Shown here: one piece after another, positions 1-6,231 of the stretch
Layout of the letters: each line of letters opens with the position of its first letter
Position numbering within the stretch: position 1 is the first letter of the stretch
From: Patescibacteria group bacterium UBA6023
GTDB lineage: Bacteria; Patescibacteriota; Minisyncoccia; Phycocordibacterales; UBA6899
Assembly: GCA_002429425.1 (NCBI GenBank)
Contig: DIZR01000060.1
Span: 1 to 12,560 of the forward strand
DNA: 12,560 nucleotides
Direction: 5' to 3'
Program-made: the position numbers and the translations under genes
Notes under the pieces: generated by a model
Told to the model about the DNA's origin: nothing
What the model saw: the letters and a program-made list of their open reading frames with translations, nothing else
Database searches by the model: none

Positions 1-3000
1 GGTGGTGCAAACACTGCCAGTGGTATCAATGCTCTTTACTACAATACCACTGGTTCTTTCAATACCGGTATTGGTGATAGTTCGCTCACATACAACTCCA
101 CTGGAGATTACTCCACTGCACTAGGTTATCAATCCGGCCACAGCAACACCACGGGCTACAACAACACCTTCCTCGGCACCAACGCCGGCTATACAGATGG
201 CACGGTGACCACCGGCGCTACGCTCACCAACGCCACTGCCATCGGCTACAACGCCCAAGTCACCGCCAACAACGCGCTCATCCTCGGTGGGACCGGCGCG
301 TACGCCGTGAACGTCGGCATCGGCACCACTTCTCCCTATGCCGCGCTCTCGGTCGTCGGTGCAAGCGGTGTGGTAGCGGACATATTTACCTCCACCTCTA
401 CCACCGCCACCTCCACCTTTGCAAGCAACTTAAGCATCGCCACCTCAAGCTCGTACCGGATTGGGGGCGTGCCGGTTCTTTCATACAGCGCAGCCGCCCA
501 GTCCTTCAATGCGGGGCCTAATACCGCGACTGGTTACAACACTGCACTGGGATACGGAAATACGGCTTCAGAGTCTTTTGCTTCGGCAGTGGGATACGGA
601 AATACGGCAAGCGGTTTTTGGTCGAATGCCTTTGGATACGGCAACTATGCTACCACCACTTACTCGAATGCCTTTGGTATGTTTAATAAAGCAGGAGGAG
701 CTGGATCTATCGCGATGGGGTATGGCAATAATGCGTGGGGAAACTACGCCATCGCAATCGGTTCCGGCATCACCAACACCACCGCACGATCTCTTCAAAT
801 CGGCCCTTCTGATGCGGCGAAGCTCACGATACTTTCAACGGGCAATGTGGGAATTGGAAATTTCACCCCCGCATCCCGTCTCGACATCACCAATTCCGCC
901 ACGAGCTCTACCGCCATCACGCTCCGCGATCCATTAGGCAACGTCTCGCTTGAGCTTCGTGCCGGCACTTCGACCCTCGCTAACACGTTCATTGGTACCG
1001 GGGTAGGGCAAGTGAACACTGGTGGGAATCAAAACACCGCGCTCGGTTATCAATCTCTCTTCGCGAACACCGGGGCAGCTTACGCTGGTTCCGAGAACAC
1101 CGCCGTTGGTTACCAATCTCTCTACTCCAATAATGGTACAAGCTTTGGCGCCGGCTTCCAGAACACCGCCCTCGGCTACCAGTCCCTCTACTCCAACACT
1201 ACCGGCAACGAAAACGCCGCCTCTGGCATGGCCGCCCTTTACTCCAACACTACCGGCAACAACAACACCGCCTCTGGCGTGAGTGCCCTCTACTCCAACA
1301 CTACCGGCACCTACAACACCGCCCTCGGCTTCGAAGCTGGCTATTCCAACACCACCGGCAACAACAACACCTTCCTCGGCTACAACGCTGGATACACCGC
1401 CGCAGGTGTTACCACTCCCGGCACGCTCACCAACGCCACCGCTATCGGGTACAACGCTCAGGTCACCGCCAATAACTCCCTCATCCTCGGCGGCACCGGT
1501 GCGTACGGCGTGAACGTCGGCATCGGCACCACCTCGCCGTACTCCCTCCTTTCTCTCAACGGCACCGCTGGTCAGAGCACCCCACTCTTTACTCTTGCGT
1601 CCTCAACCAACACCTCACTCTTCTCGGTGAGTTCGACTGGCAATGTCGCTATCAACAACGGCACGGTAACGAGCGGGGCAGCAGCTACGCTCAACGTGCA
1701 GAGCACTCGCACGGTGGGGAATGGTAATTCTGATTCGAATGCCCCTGTTGCGAACATCGGCTCCTATCTCATCGCGCAACCAAGTACAAACGATTTTGAT
1801 TATTATGGCAATATCTCTAAAACAACCTTTAGCGGCACCGTAGCAGAGGGCGGGGGTATCGTCGGGTCAACGAACTATGCGTTTGCAAATTCCACAGCGA
1901 ATATTAACGATGTTATAGGTACATATAATTATGCACAGTATCAAAACACCGGAATCGTTACCAATCTTTATGGATCAAAAAATGATATTTTTGATAATGT
2001 CGGTACCACAAACGGCGTAACCAATGGCTATGCCGTCTATGCAAAGGTTATAGCCTCCCTGGGGGCCAACACCATGACCAACGGCTACGGCGTCTATATT
2101 GACACCCATGCAGGTAATGGCATCACTAACTCCTACGGCCTCTACGTCCAATCCGATAAATCATACTTCGGCGGCAATGTCGGTATCGGCACCACCTCGC
2201 CATACGCAACACTTTCCGTCGCCGGAAACGGTGTCTTCACCGGCTCTGCAACCGCCTCTTCCTTTAACGCCACCTCCTCCGTCGGCTATCAGCTCGCTGG
2301 CACCACGCTCCTCACGGCATCTGCCGCTAACACCTTCGTTGGATTTAGTGTGGGTCCCGGAAACACCGGCTCCAGCAACACTGGGAGTGGTTACTATGCT
2401 TTAGGCAGCAACACCACCGGCTCAAACAATAGCGCGTACGGTATAGACTCTATCGGACAAAATAGTACTGGCTCATACAACGACGCGTACGGCTCGTATT
2501 CTCTCTTCTTTAACAACACCGGCTCATACAATGTTGCAATGGGATCCTACGCCCTGCTCCTAAATGGAGGTTCCGCTAATACTGCGACTGGCTTTCACGC
2601 TCTCGGCAGCAACGGTTCAGCAAGCGCTTCTTCCACTGCTGTTGGTTATTATGCGGGCATGTCCAATACCAGCGGTAATAACAACACCTTCCTTGGCTAC
2701 AACGCCGGCTACGGCACCGGTGTTTCCACCACCACCGCCACGCTCACGAACGCCGCCGCCATCGGGTCAAACGCCCAAGTCACCGCAAGCAATGCGCTCA
2801 TCCTCGGTGGCACTGGTGCCTACGGTGTGAATGTCGGCATTGGGACGACGTCGCCAAGCACCCTCCTCTCTGTTGCGGGGACGTCGACGCTTCAATCTGT
2901 TATTCCAAGCGGTCCGTATACGGGCAATATGTCGGCGTACAATATTGGTGCGACGACGACGAGATGGAATGCGATGTGGGCGGGAACATACAATGTGGGT

Positions 3001-4425
3001 ACGTCCACATGGTCGCTCTCAACTTCGGCGAATAGTCGCTTCGGTATCTTCAATGCAGCATCGGCGGGAGGATCGGAGTATCTCTCGATATTAAATTCAA
3101 ACGGTAACATCGGTATTGGCACGACATCGCCGCTTTCCAAGCTCACCGTCGTGGGACCTGATACTTTAAGCACGACAAATGCATTCAATGTCGTAAATAG
3201 TGCCGGCACTTCACTTTTGGCACTAACGGATGCGGGAAGTTTGGGTGTCGGGGGCAGTATAAACGCGCTTAATGTACTCAAGTCGTCGGGCACGCTTTCG
3301 GACACCATCGTTTCAGGAACGTGTCTCGTCAATGCAAACGCCGCCGCCCTTGCAACGTACGTTGGAACAGTAGCACCGACGACCGGAGATATTTTTTACA
3401 ACAGCACGCGCAATCGCCACTCGCGCATCACGACGGTCACCTCATGCGTTGATGCGTCACCCTCACCCGCAACGCACTACTTGCTGACGCTCACGGATAG
3501 TATTACCAGCAATGCCGCAGGAGATAGCTTCATGGTGCATACGCCGGCAGGCGATTTAGGTGACAGCGCTTCGGGATATTTCAATAATATCTACTCGGTG
3601 AATGTCAAAGCGATTGTTTCAACGCTCTCGGGAGGCTTCGACGTTGCAGAGCAGTATCAGACGGGCGACACCACTATTAGTGCAGGAGATGTGGTTGTTG
3701 TCGACGATGCGCATGATGCACAAATTACAAAGTCTCGCGGTGCGGATATGCCGATACTCGGAGTGGTCTCAACGAACGCCGCACTCACACTCGGAGGCGA
3801 GACGGGCGATGATTGGAAGAAAGTGGCACTCTCCGGGCGTGTGCCAGTCAAGGTAAATCTCGAAGGTGGAGCGATCACGAGAGGGGATTACTTGACCTCT
3901 TCAAGTGAGGCGGGAGTAGCAATGAAAGCAACGAGTTCCGCAAATGTCATTGGTCAGGCACTGAGTGCATTTGATGGCACCACCGCAACGACGTCGGTCT
4001 CGGTCGGCACGGTCACGGTGTTTGTTCACCCGGGATGGCAGGAGATTGTGGGAACAGAGAAAACTTTTGTAGGAAGATTCTATGATCGTATCCGAGGGTG
4101 GTTCGCCGATGCGACGAATGGCATTAGTGATTTCTTCGCCAATCGCGTACATACACAGGAGCTTTGTGTCGGTACAAGTGGGAACGAGACCTGTATTACC
4201 AAAGACAAACTCGATTACCTTCTCGGTGCGACGGGCGCTAGTGGAAGTCAGGGTAGTGGATCGGGCACAAATAATACTTCTCCCTCCGAAACCACCGCAT
4301 CCTCAACTGTCGCGACAACAACGGTGAGCACCACCGCAACATCGACAAGTACTATTGTTGCGACCACGACTCCTCCGGTGATTTTCGTAACACCATCAGC
4401 ATCCACCACCGCAACATCAACATAA
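1..4425 (+). CDS. Giant YadA/Hep_Hag-head-like repeat surface protein, 5' partial
   Basis: The reading frame is open from the first base to the TAA at 4423-4425, so the start lies upstream; the GTG at 205 is only an internal codon. The visible 1474 residues are rich in Gly, Asn, Thr, Ser and Ala. In order: 17-residue head repeats (codons 2-52), a 67-residue cassette ending in 'NVGIGTTSPYAALSVVG', a YadA-head-like stretch (about 174-270), a second array and cassette (about 386-521), an AT-rich Tyr/Gly segment with 'NGYGVY'-type motifs (about 585-720), a third array and cassette (about 791-960), a conserved-looking beta-rich C-terminal region (about 1200-1345, containing 'GGFDVAEQY'), a short segment with two Cys (about 1350-1410), then a Ser/Thr-rich tail. 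Such repeats are known from trimeric autotransporter heads and from large CPR surface proteins. No YadA-type membrane anchor, LPXTG motif or terminal hydrophobic helix is seen, so attachment is unknown. A role in adhesion to host cells or surfaces is inference. Confidence 0.85.
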   Translation, partial: GGANTASGINALYYNTTGSFNTGIGDSSLTYNSTGDYSTALGYQSGHSNTTGYNNTFLGTNAGYTDGTVTTGATLTNATAIGYNAQVTANNALILGGTGAYAVNVGIGTTSPYAALSVVGASGVVADIFTSTSTTATSTFASNLSIATSSSYRIGGVPVLSYSAAAQSFNAGPNTATGYNTALGYGNTASESFASAVGYGNTASGFWSNAFGYGNYATTTYSNAFGMFNKAGGAGSIAMGYGNNAWGNYAIAIGSGITNTTARSLQIGPSDAAKLTILSTGNVGIGNFTPASRLDITNSATSSTAITLRDPLGNVSLELRAGTSTLANTFIGTGVGQVNTGGNQNTALGYQSLFANTGAAYAGSENTAVGYQSLYSNNGTSFGAGFQNTALGYQSLYSNTTGNENAASGMAALYSNTTGNNNTASGVSALYSNTTGTYNTALGFEAGYSNTTGNNNTFLGYNAGYTAAGVTTPGTLTNATAIGYNAQVTANNSLILGGTGAYGVNVGIGTTSPYSLLSLNGTAGQSTPLFTLASSTNTSLFSVSSTGNVAINNGTVTSGAAATLNVQSTRTVGNGNSDSNAPVANIGSYLIAQPSTNDFDYYGNISKTTFSGTVAEGGGIVGSTNYAFANSTANINDVIGTYNYAQYQNTGIVTNLYGSKNDIFDNVGTTNGVTNGYAVYAKVIASLGANTMTNGYGVYIDTHAGNGITNSYGLYVQSDKSYFGGNVGIGTTSPYATLSVAGNGVFTGSATASSFNATSSVGYQLAGTTLLTASAANTFVGFSVGPGNTGSSNTGSGYYALGSNTTGSNNSAYGIDSIGQNSTGSYNDAYGSYSLFFNNTGSYNVAMGSYALLLNGGSANTATGFHALGSNGSASASSTAVGYYAGMSNTSGNNNTFLGYNAGYGTGVSTTTATLTNAAAIGSNAQVTASNALILGGTGAYGVNVGIGTTSPSTLLSVAGTSTLQSVIPSGPYTGNMSAYNIGATTTRWNAMWAGTYNVGTSTWSLSTSANSRFGIFNAASAGGSEYLSILNSNGNIGIGTTSPLSKLTVVGPDTLSTTNAFNVVNSAGTSLLALTDAGSLGVGGSINALNVLKSSGTLSDTIVSGTCLVNANAAALATYVGTVAPTTGDIFYNSTRNRHSRITTVTSCVDASPSPATHYLLTLTDSITSNAAGDSFMVHTPAGDLGDSASGYFNNIYSVNVKAIVSTLSGGFDVAEQYQTGDTTISAGDVVVVDDAHDAQITKSRGADMPILGVVSTNAALTLGGETGDDWKKVALSGRVPVKVNLEGGAITRGDYLTSSSEAGVAMKATSSANVIGQALSAFDGTTATTSVSVGTVTVFVHPGWQEIVGTEKTFVGRFYDRIRGWFADATNGISDFFANRVHTQELCVGTSGNETCITKDKLDYLLGATGASGSQGSGSGTNNTSPSETTASSTVATTTVSTTATSTSTIVATTTPPVIFVTPSASTTATST
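4..156 (+). repeat. 17-residue (51-nt) head-repeat array A
   Basis: Three consecutive in-frame units of exactly 17 codons (4-54, 55-105, 106-156) follow the pattern x-x-N-T-A-x-G-x-x-x-L-x-x-N-T-T-G, for example 'DYSTALGYQSGHSNTTG'. The array probably continues upstream of the window. It leads directly into the first 67-residue cassette. Confidence 0.8.
160..360 (+). repeat. 67-residue cassette, copy 1
   Basis: A 201-nt in-frame module runs from 'NNTFLG' to 'LSVVG', with the core 'NAQVTANNALILGGTGAY' and then 'NVGIGTTSPY'. It aligns without gaps to copies at 1363 and 2680; by hand count it shares 55 of 67 residues with copy 2. The 'ATAIGYNAQVTANNALILG' part matches the general Hep_Hag head-repeat style. 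Each copy closes a 17-residue repeat array. Confidence 0.85.
1156..1359 (+). repeat. 17-residue (51-nt) head-repeat array B
   Basis: Four in-frame units start at 1156, 1207, 1258 and 1309, all exactly 51 nt apart and ending in 'YSNTTG'. The DNA of the units is nearly identical over the TAC-TCC-AAC-ACT-ACC-GGC stretch at 1189, 1240 and 1291. Less regular related units with longer linkers precede it from about 1021. This is the most DNA-homogeneous part of the gene. Confidence 0.85.
1363..1563 (+). repeat. 67-residue cassette, copy 2
   Basis: A second gapless 201-nt copy of the cassette, ending 'NVGIGTTSPYSLLSLNG'. Its start is 1203 nt after copy 1 and 1317 nt before copy 3, both multiples of three. 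The variable positions cluster at residues 13-20 and in the last seven residues; the middle is nearly invariant. Confidence 0.85.
2371..2679 (+). repeat. 17-residue head-repeat array C (diverged)
   Basis: Four exact 17-codon units (starting at 2371, 2422, 2473 and 2524) are followed by one 16- and one 18-residue variant, for example 'SYNDAYGSYSLFFNNTG'. Sequence identity between units is lower than in array B, but the N-T-G/N-S-T-G ends and the spacing are kept. It runs into cassette copy 3. Confidence 0.75.
2680..2880 (+). repeat. 67-residue cassette, copy 3
   Basis: Third gapless 201-nt copy, ending 'NVGIGTTSPSTLLSVAG'; by hand count 52 of 67 residues match copy 2. The codons shift from ACC/GGC-type to ACG/GGG-type near 2842, which marks the boundary to the differently encoded C-terminal region. 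Confidence 0.85.
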
Positions 4426-4461
4426 GGGCGATAAGGGAGTCAGGTACCTTTGATTATGTTG

Positions 4462-4490
4462 TTGATGGTAATAATGATAAAGTATATATT
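4462..4490 (+). promoter_or_regulatory. Predicted promoter of the orphan antitoxin gene
   Basis: A -35-like TTGATG (4462-4467), a 17-base spacer and a -10-like TATATT (4485-4490) lie just inside the left inverted repeat. The -10 box ends 9 bases before the ATG at 4500, and no Shine-Dalgarno site is present, so the transcript is probably leaderless or nearly so. Confidence 0.5.
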
Positions 4491-4499
4491 TTGTCATAT

Positions 4500-4769
4500 A
4501 TGAAAACAGCAGTATTAAACATCAAAATAGACCCAAAGGTAAAAAATGAAGCGCAAAAGGTTGCCGATGAACTTGGCTTCTCTCTTTCAGCTATCATAAA
4601 CGCATCTCTCAAAAATCTTGCACGAAGCAAGACTGTTTCGTTTTCGGTACTGGAGCCGTCTTCACGCTTGAAGCAGTCTATTGCATCTGCTCGTCGTGAT
4701 CGTGCGCAAGGAAAGTCTGCTGGGCCCTTTCGCAATGCTAAAAGCATGATAAAGTCTCTTCGTTCGTAG
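4500..4769 (+). CDS. RelB/DinJ-family-like antitoxin, no adjacent toxin
   Basis: Encodes 89 residues beginning 'MKTAVLNIKIDPKVK'. The N-terminal beta strand followed by two helices ('NEAQKVADELGFSLSAIINA') is the ribbon-helix-helix pattern of RelB/DinJ antitoxins, which bind their own operator DNA and, through the C-terminal half, neutralise a RelE/YafQ-type ribonuclease. The C-terminal half here ends 'GPFRNAKSMIKSLRS', a basic, probably helical toxin-binding segment. ATG 4500 is preferred over the in-frame TTG at 4491 because it fits the family start and the -10 box spacing. A toxin gene would normally follow within a few bases; instead the right inverted repeat lies 26 bases downstream and then the VWA gene. 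The gene is therefore either a solitary regulator, a remnant of a toxin-antitoxin pair, or partnered elsewhere. Confidence 0.75.
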   Translation: MKTAVLNIKIDPKVKNEAQKVADELGFSLSAIINASLKNLARSKTVSFSVLEPSSRLKQSIASARRDRAQGKSAGPFRNAKSMIKSLRS

Positions 4770-4841
4770 ACTGAGAGAAGGGGGAGCAATCAAGCAAAGG
4801 TACCTGACCCTTTGTTTATGGCAAGATAATGTGGAGTCTGT

Positions 4842-4850
4842 TATTATAGA
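4842..4850 (+). promoter_or_regulatory. Candidate -10 box of the VWA gene
   Basis: Overlapping -10-like hexamers TATTAT (4842-4847) and TATAGA (4845-4850) lie 7-10 bases before the ATG at 4858. No Shine-Dalgarno site or convincing -35 box is present. The position suggests a leaderless transcript and argues against the upstream GTG at 4831. Confidence 0.35.
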
Positions 4851-4857
4851 TATATCT

Positions 4858-6231
4858 ATGTGGGCAAAACGTCGTCGAACCATTACTATACTCATCGTTA
4901 TCGCAATACTTGCGCTCTTTGTTGGTCTCCCATATTGGCTCACTCATCAAGTGCCACCGACATGCTTTGATGGAAAAAAGAATCAAAATGAACAAGGAGT
5001 CGATTGTGGTGGTGCGTGTGCGTTGGTTTGTCCCGGGGGAGCAAAGGACATCAGTATTATTTGGACAAAAGTATTTCCTGTTCGTGTTGGTGTGTACGAT
5101 GTTGTTGCATATGTTGAAAACGCAAATTTTAATATTGCTGCGCCACATCTGCCATATGTTGCGAAACTTTATGATGCAAATGGTGTGGTGATTGCGGAAC
5201 AGACCGGAGAGACATACGCTGACCCAACAGAACGGTTCGCCATATTTGCCGGGAATATGCATACCGGAGATAAGGTCGCAGTAAAAGGTGAGATCGAGAT
5301 TCCGAATACGTTTCAGTGGATAACGGAAATAAAACCTAAATACTCTTTTTCAGTTGAGGACAAAGTACTCGTTGGTTCAGATCGAAAACCGAAACTGACG
5401 GCACTTCTTCGAAATAATGACCCTGAGATGTATCGTAATATTGATGTCACTGCGATTATCTATGATGCAAAGGGTGTGCCAATCGGAGTGTCGTCAACCG
5501 TAGTTAATAAACTTGAAAAAAATAATGCTGAGAAGATTTTCTTTACGTGGCCGAGTCCGTTTAATTATGTTTCGGAAACAACGCAATGCGAATTGCCCGT
5601 TGACGTCATTCTTGCGGTCGACCGATCAGGCTCGATGATTGATGTGGGAAAACTTGATGCGGCAAAGACCTCCGCAGCACAATTCGTCGATCGTCTCACC
5701 TCGAATGATCAGGTGGGATATGTGAGTTTTGCAACGACTGCATCAGAGCCTATTGATCAGCCTCTGACAAATGAAATCGACCGAGTGAAGCGTGCAATCG
5801 CGAAAACTGAGATTATTAAAAATCAGGGGTTACAATTTACGGATATTGGCGATGGTTTGCAGGCTGCAGTAAATGAACTTGCTTCCTATCGTCATGATCA
5901 AAATTCTCATCCAGTCATCGTACTCCTTACTGATGGTATTCCGACACGCCCACAAGATCCAAATAATAAGGGAAATGAGGAATATCCTTCAACATATGCA
6001 TTAGATATCGCAAAGAAGGCGAAAGCGCAGGGGATTGGAATTTATTCGATTGGTCTCGGTGAAGATGTGAAGAGTTCATTCTTGGAGTCAATTGCGACAA
6101 GTCCCGAGTATTATTACAAGGCAGCGTCAGGTGCTGAGCTTGGTGATGTGTATCAGCAGATCGCAACTGCAATCTGTAAAAAGGGACCATCGATCATTGA
6201 GATTATTCCACGACTCAATAATGCTCAATAG
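4858..6231 (+). CDS. Membrane-anchored von Willebrand factor A (VWA) domain protein
   Basis: 457 residues from ATG 4858. A basic N-terminus ('MWAKRRR') and one hydrophobic helix (about 8-29) place the rest outside the membrane. Next comes a cysteine motif, C36-x13-C50-x3-C54-x3-C58, with the 'CFDG...GVDCGG' pattern seen in CPR and archaeal surface proteins. Residues about 70-240 look like a beta-sandwich region, with 'VVAYVENANFN' resembling FxLYD/LEA-type domains. The VWA domain spans about 248-442 and keeps an intact MIDAS metal site: D255-x-S257-x-S259 in 'AVDRSGSM', T328 in 'FTDIGDG' and D359 in 'LLTDG'. Such domains bind protein partners through a divalent metal. The stop overlaps rodA by 11 bases, so the two are probably co-translated, and a role in cell-wall or envelope assembly is inferred. 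GTG 4831 is a less likely start. Confidence 0.85.
   Translation: MWAKRRRTITILIVIAILALFVGLPYWLTHQVPPTCFDGKKNQNEQGVDCGGACALVCPGGAKDISIIWTKVFPVRVGVYDVVAYVENANFNIAAPHLPYVAKLYDANGVVIAEQTGETYADPTERFAIFAGNMHTGDKVAVKGEIEIPNTFQWITEIKPKYSFSVEDKVLVGSDRKPKLTALLRNNDPEMYRNIDVTAIIYDAKGVPIGVSSTVVNKLEKNNAEKIFFTWPSPFNYVSETTQCELPVDVILAVDRSGSMIDVGKLDAAKTSAAQFVDRLTSNDQVGYVSFATTASEPIDQPLTNEIDRVKRAIAKTEIIKNQGLQFTDIGDGLQAAVNELASYRHDQNSHPVIVLLTDGIPTRPQDPNNKGNEEYPSTYALDIAKKAKAQGIGIYSIGLGEDVKSSFLESIATSPEYYYKAASGAELGDVYQQIATAICKKGPSIIEIIPRLNNAQ

Larger units (their letters stand above)
4439..4808. repeat. Inverted-repeat-bounded unit around an orphan antitoxin gene
   Basis: The 14-base sequence at 4439-4452 (GTCAGGTACCTTTG) is the exact reverse complement of 4795-4808. 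With one indel the match extends outward by a few G/A-rich bases. Each arm contains the palindrome AGGTACCT. The arms enclose one complete gene with its own promoter and no transposase. This arrangement could be a non-autonomous mobile element, for example one moved in trans by an IS200/REP-associated transposase, but no clear target-site duplication was seen and mobility is inference. Confidence 0.5.

Noticed and set aside
4..156. CRISPR-like array, because of regular repeat spacing here and at 1156 and 2371
   Set aside because: The repeats are contiguous, in frame, 51 nt long and protein-coding, with no unique spacers and no cas genes.
205..207. GTG as the start of the giant gene
   Set aside because: The same frame stays open to base 1 and encodes repeat units of the same family, so the real start is upstream of the window.
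1022..1513. Two Pro/Thr-rich reading frames overlapping array B
   Set aside because: They are frame-shifted shadows created by the tandem repeats and have no start signals or homology-like pattern.
1..2880. Diversity-generating retroelement target in the repeat gene
   Set aside because: No reverse transcriptase and no template/variable repeat pair with adenine-specific differences was seen; variation among units is mainly at third positions and in loops.
2892..3332. 146-codon reading frame on the minus strand
   Set aside because: It lies wholly antisense to the giant gene with no ribosome site or recognisable domain.
4439..4830. Complete toxin-antitoxin operon
   Set aside because: Only the antitoxin-like gene is present; no reading frame of toxin size lies between its stop and the VWA gene on either strand that is not a shadow.
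4816..5262. 148-codon minus-strand reading frame rich in Cys, Asn and Thr
   Set aside because: It is antisense to the N-terminal part of the VWA gene, which has clear protein features.
6092..6220. N-terminal extension of RodA
   Set aside because: The extra 43 codons lie inside the VWA gene, are hydrophilic and unlike RodA; ATG 6221 gives the normal family N-terminus.
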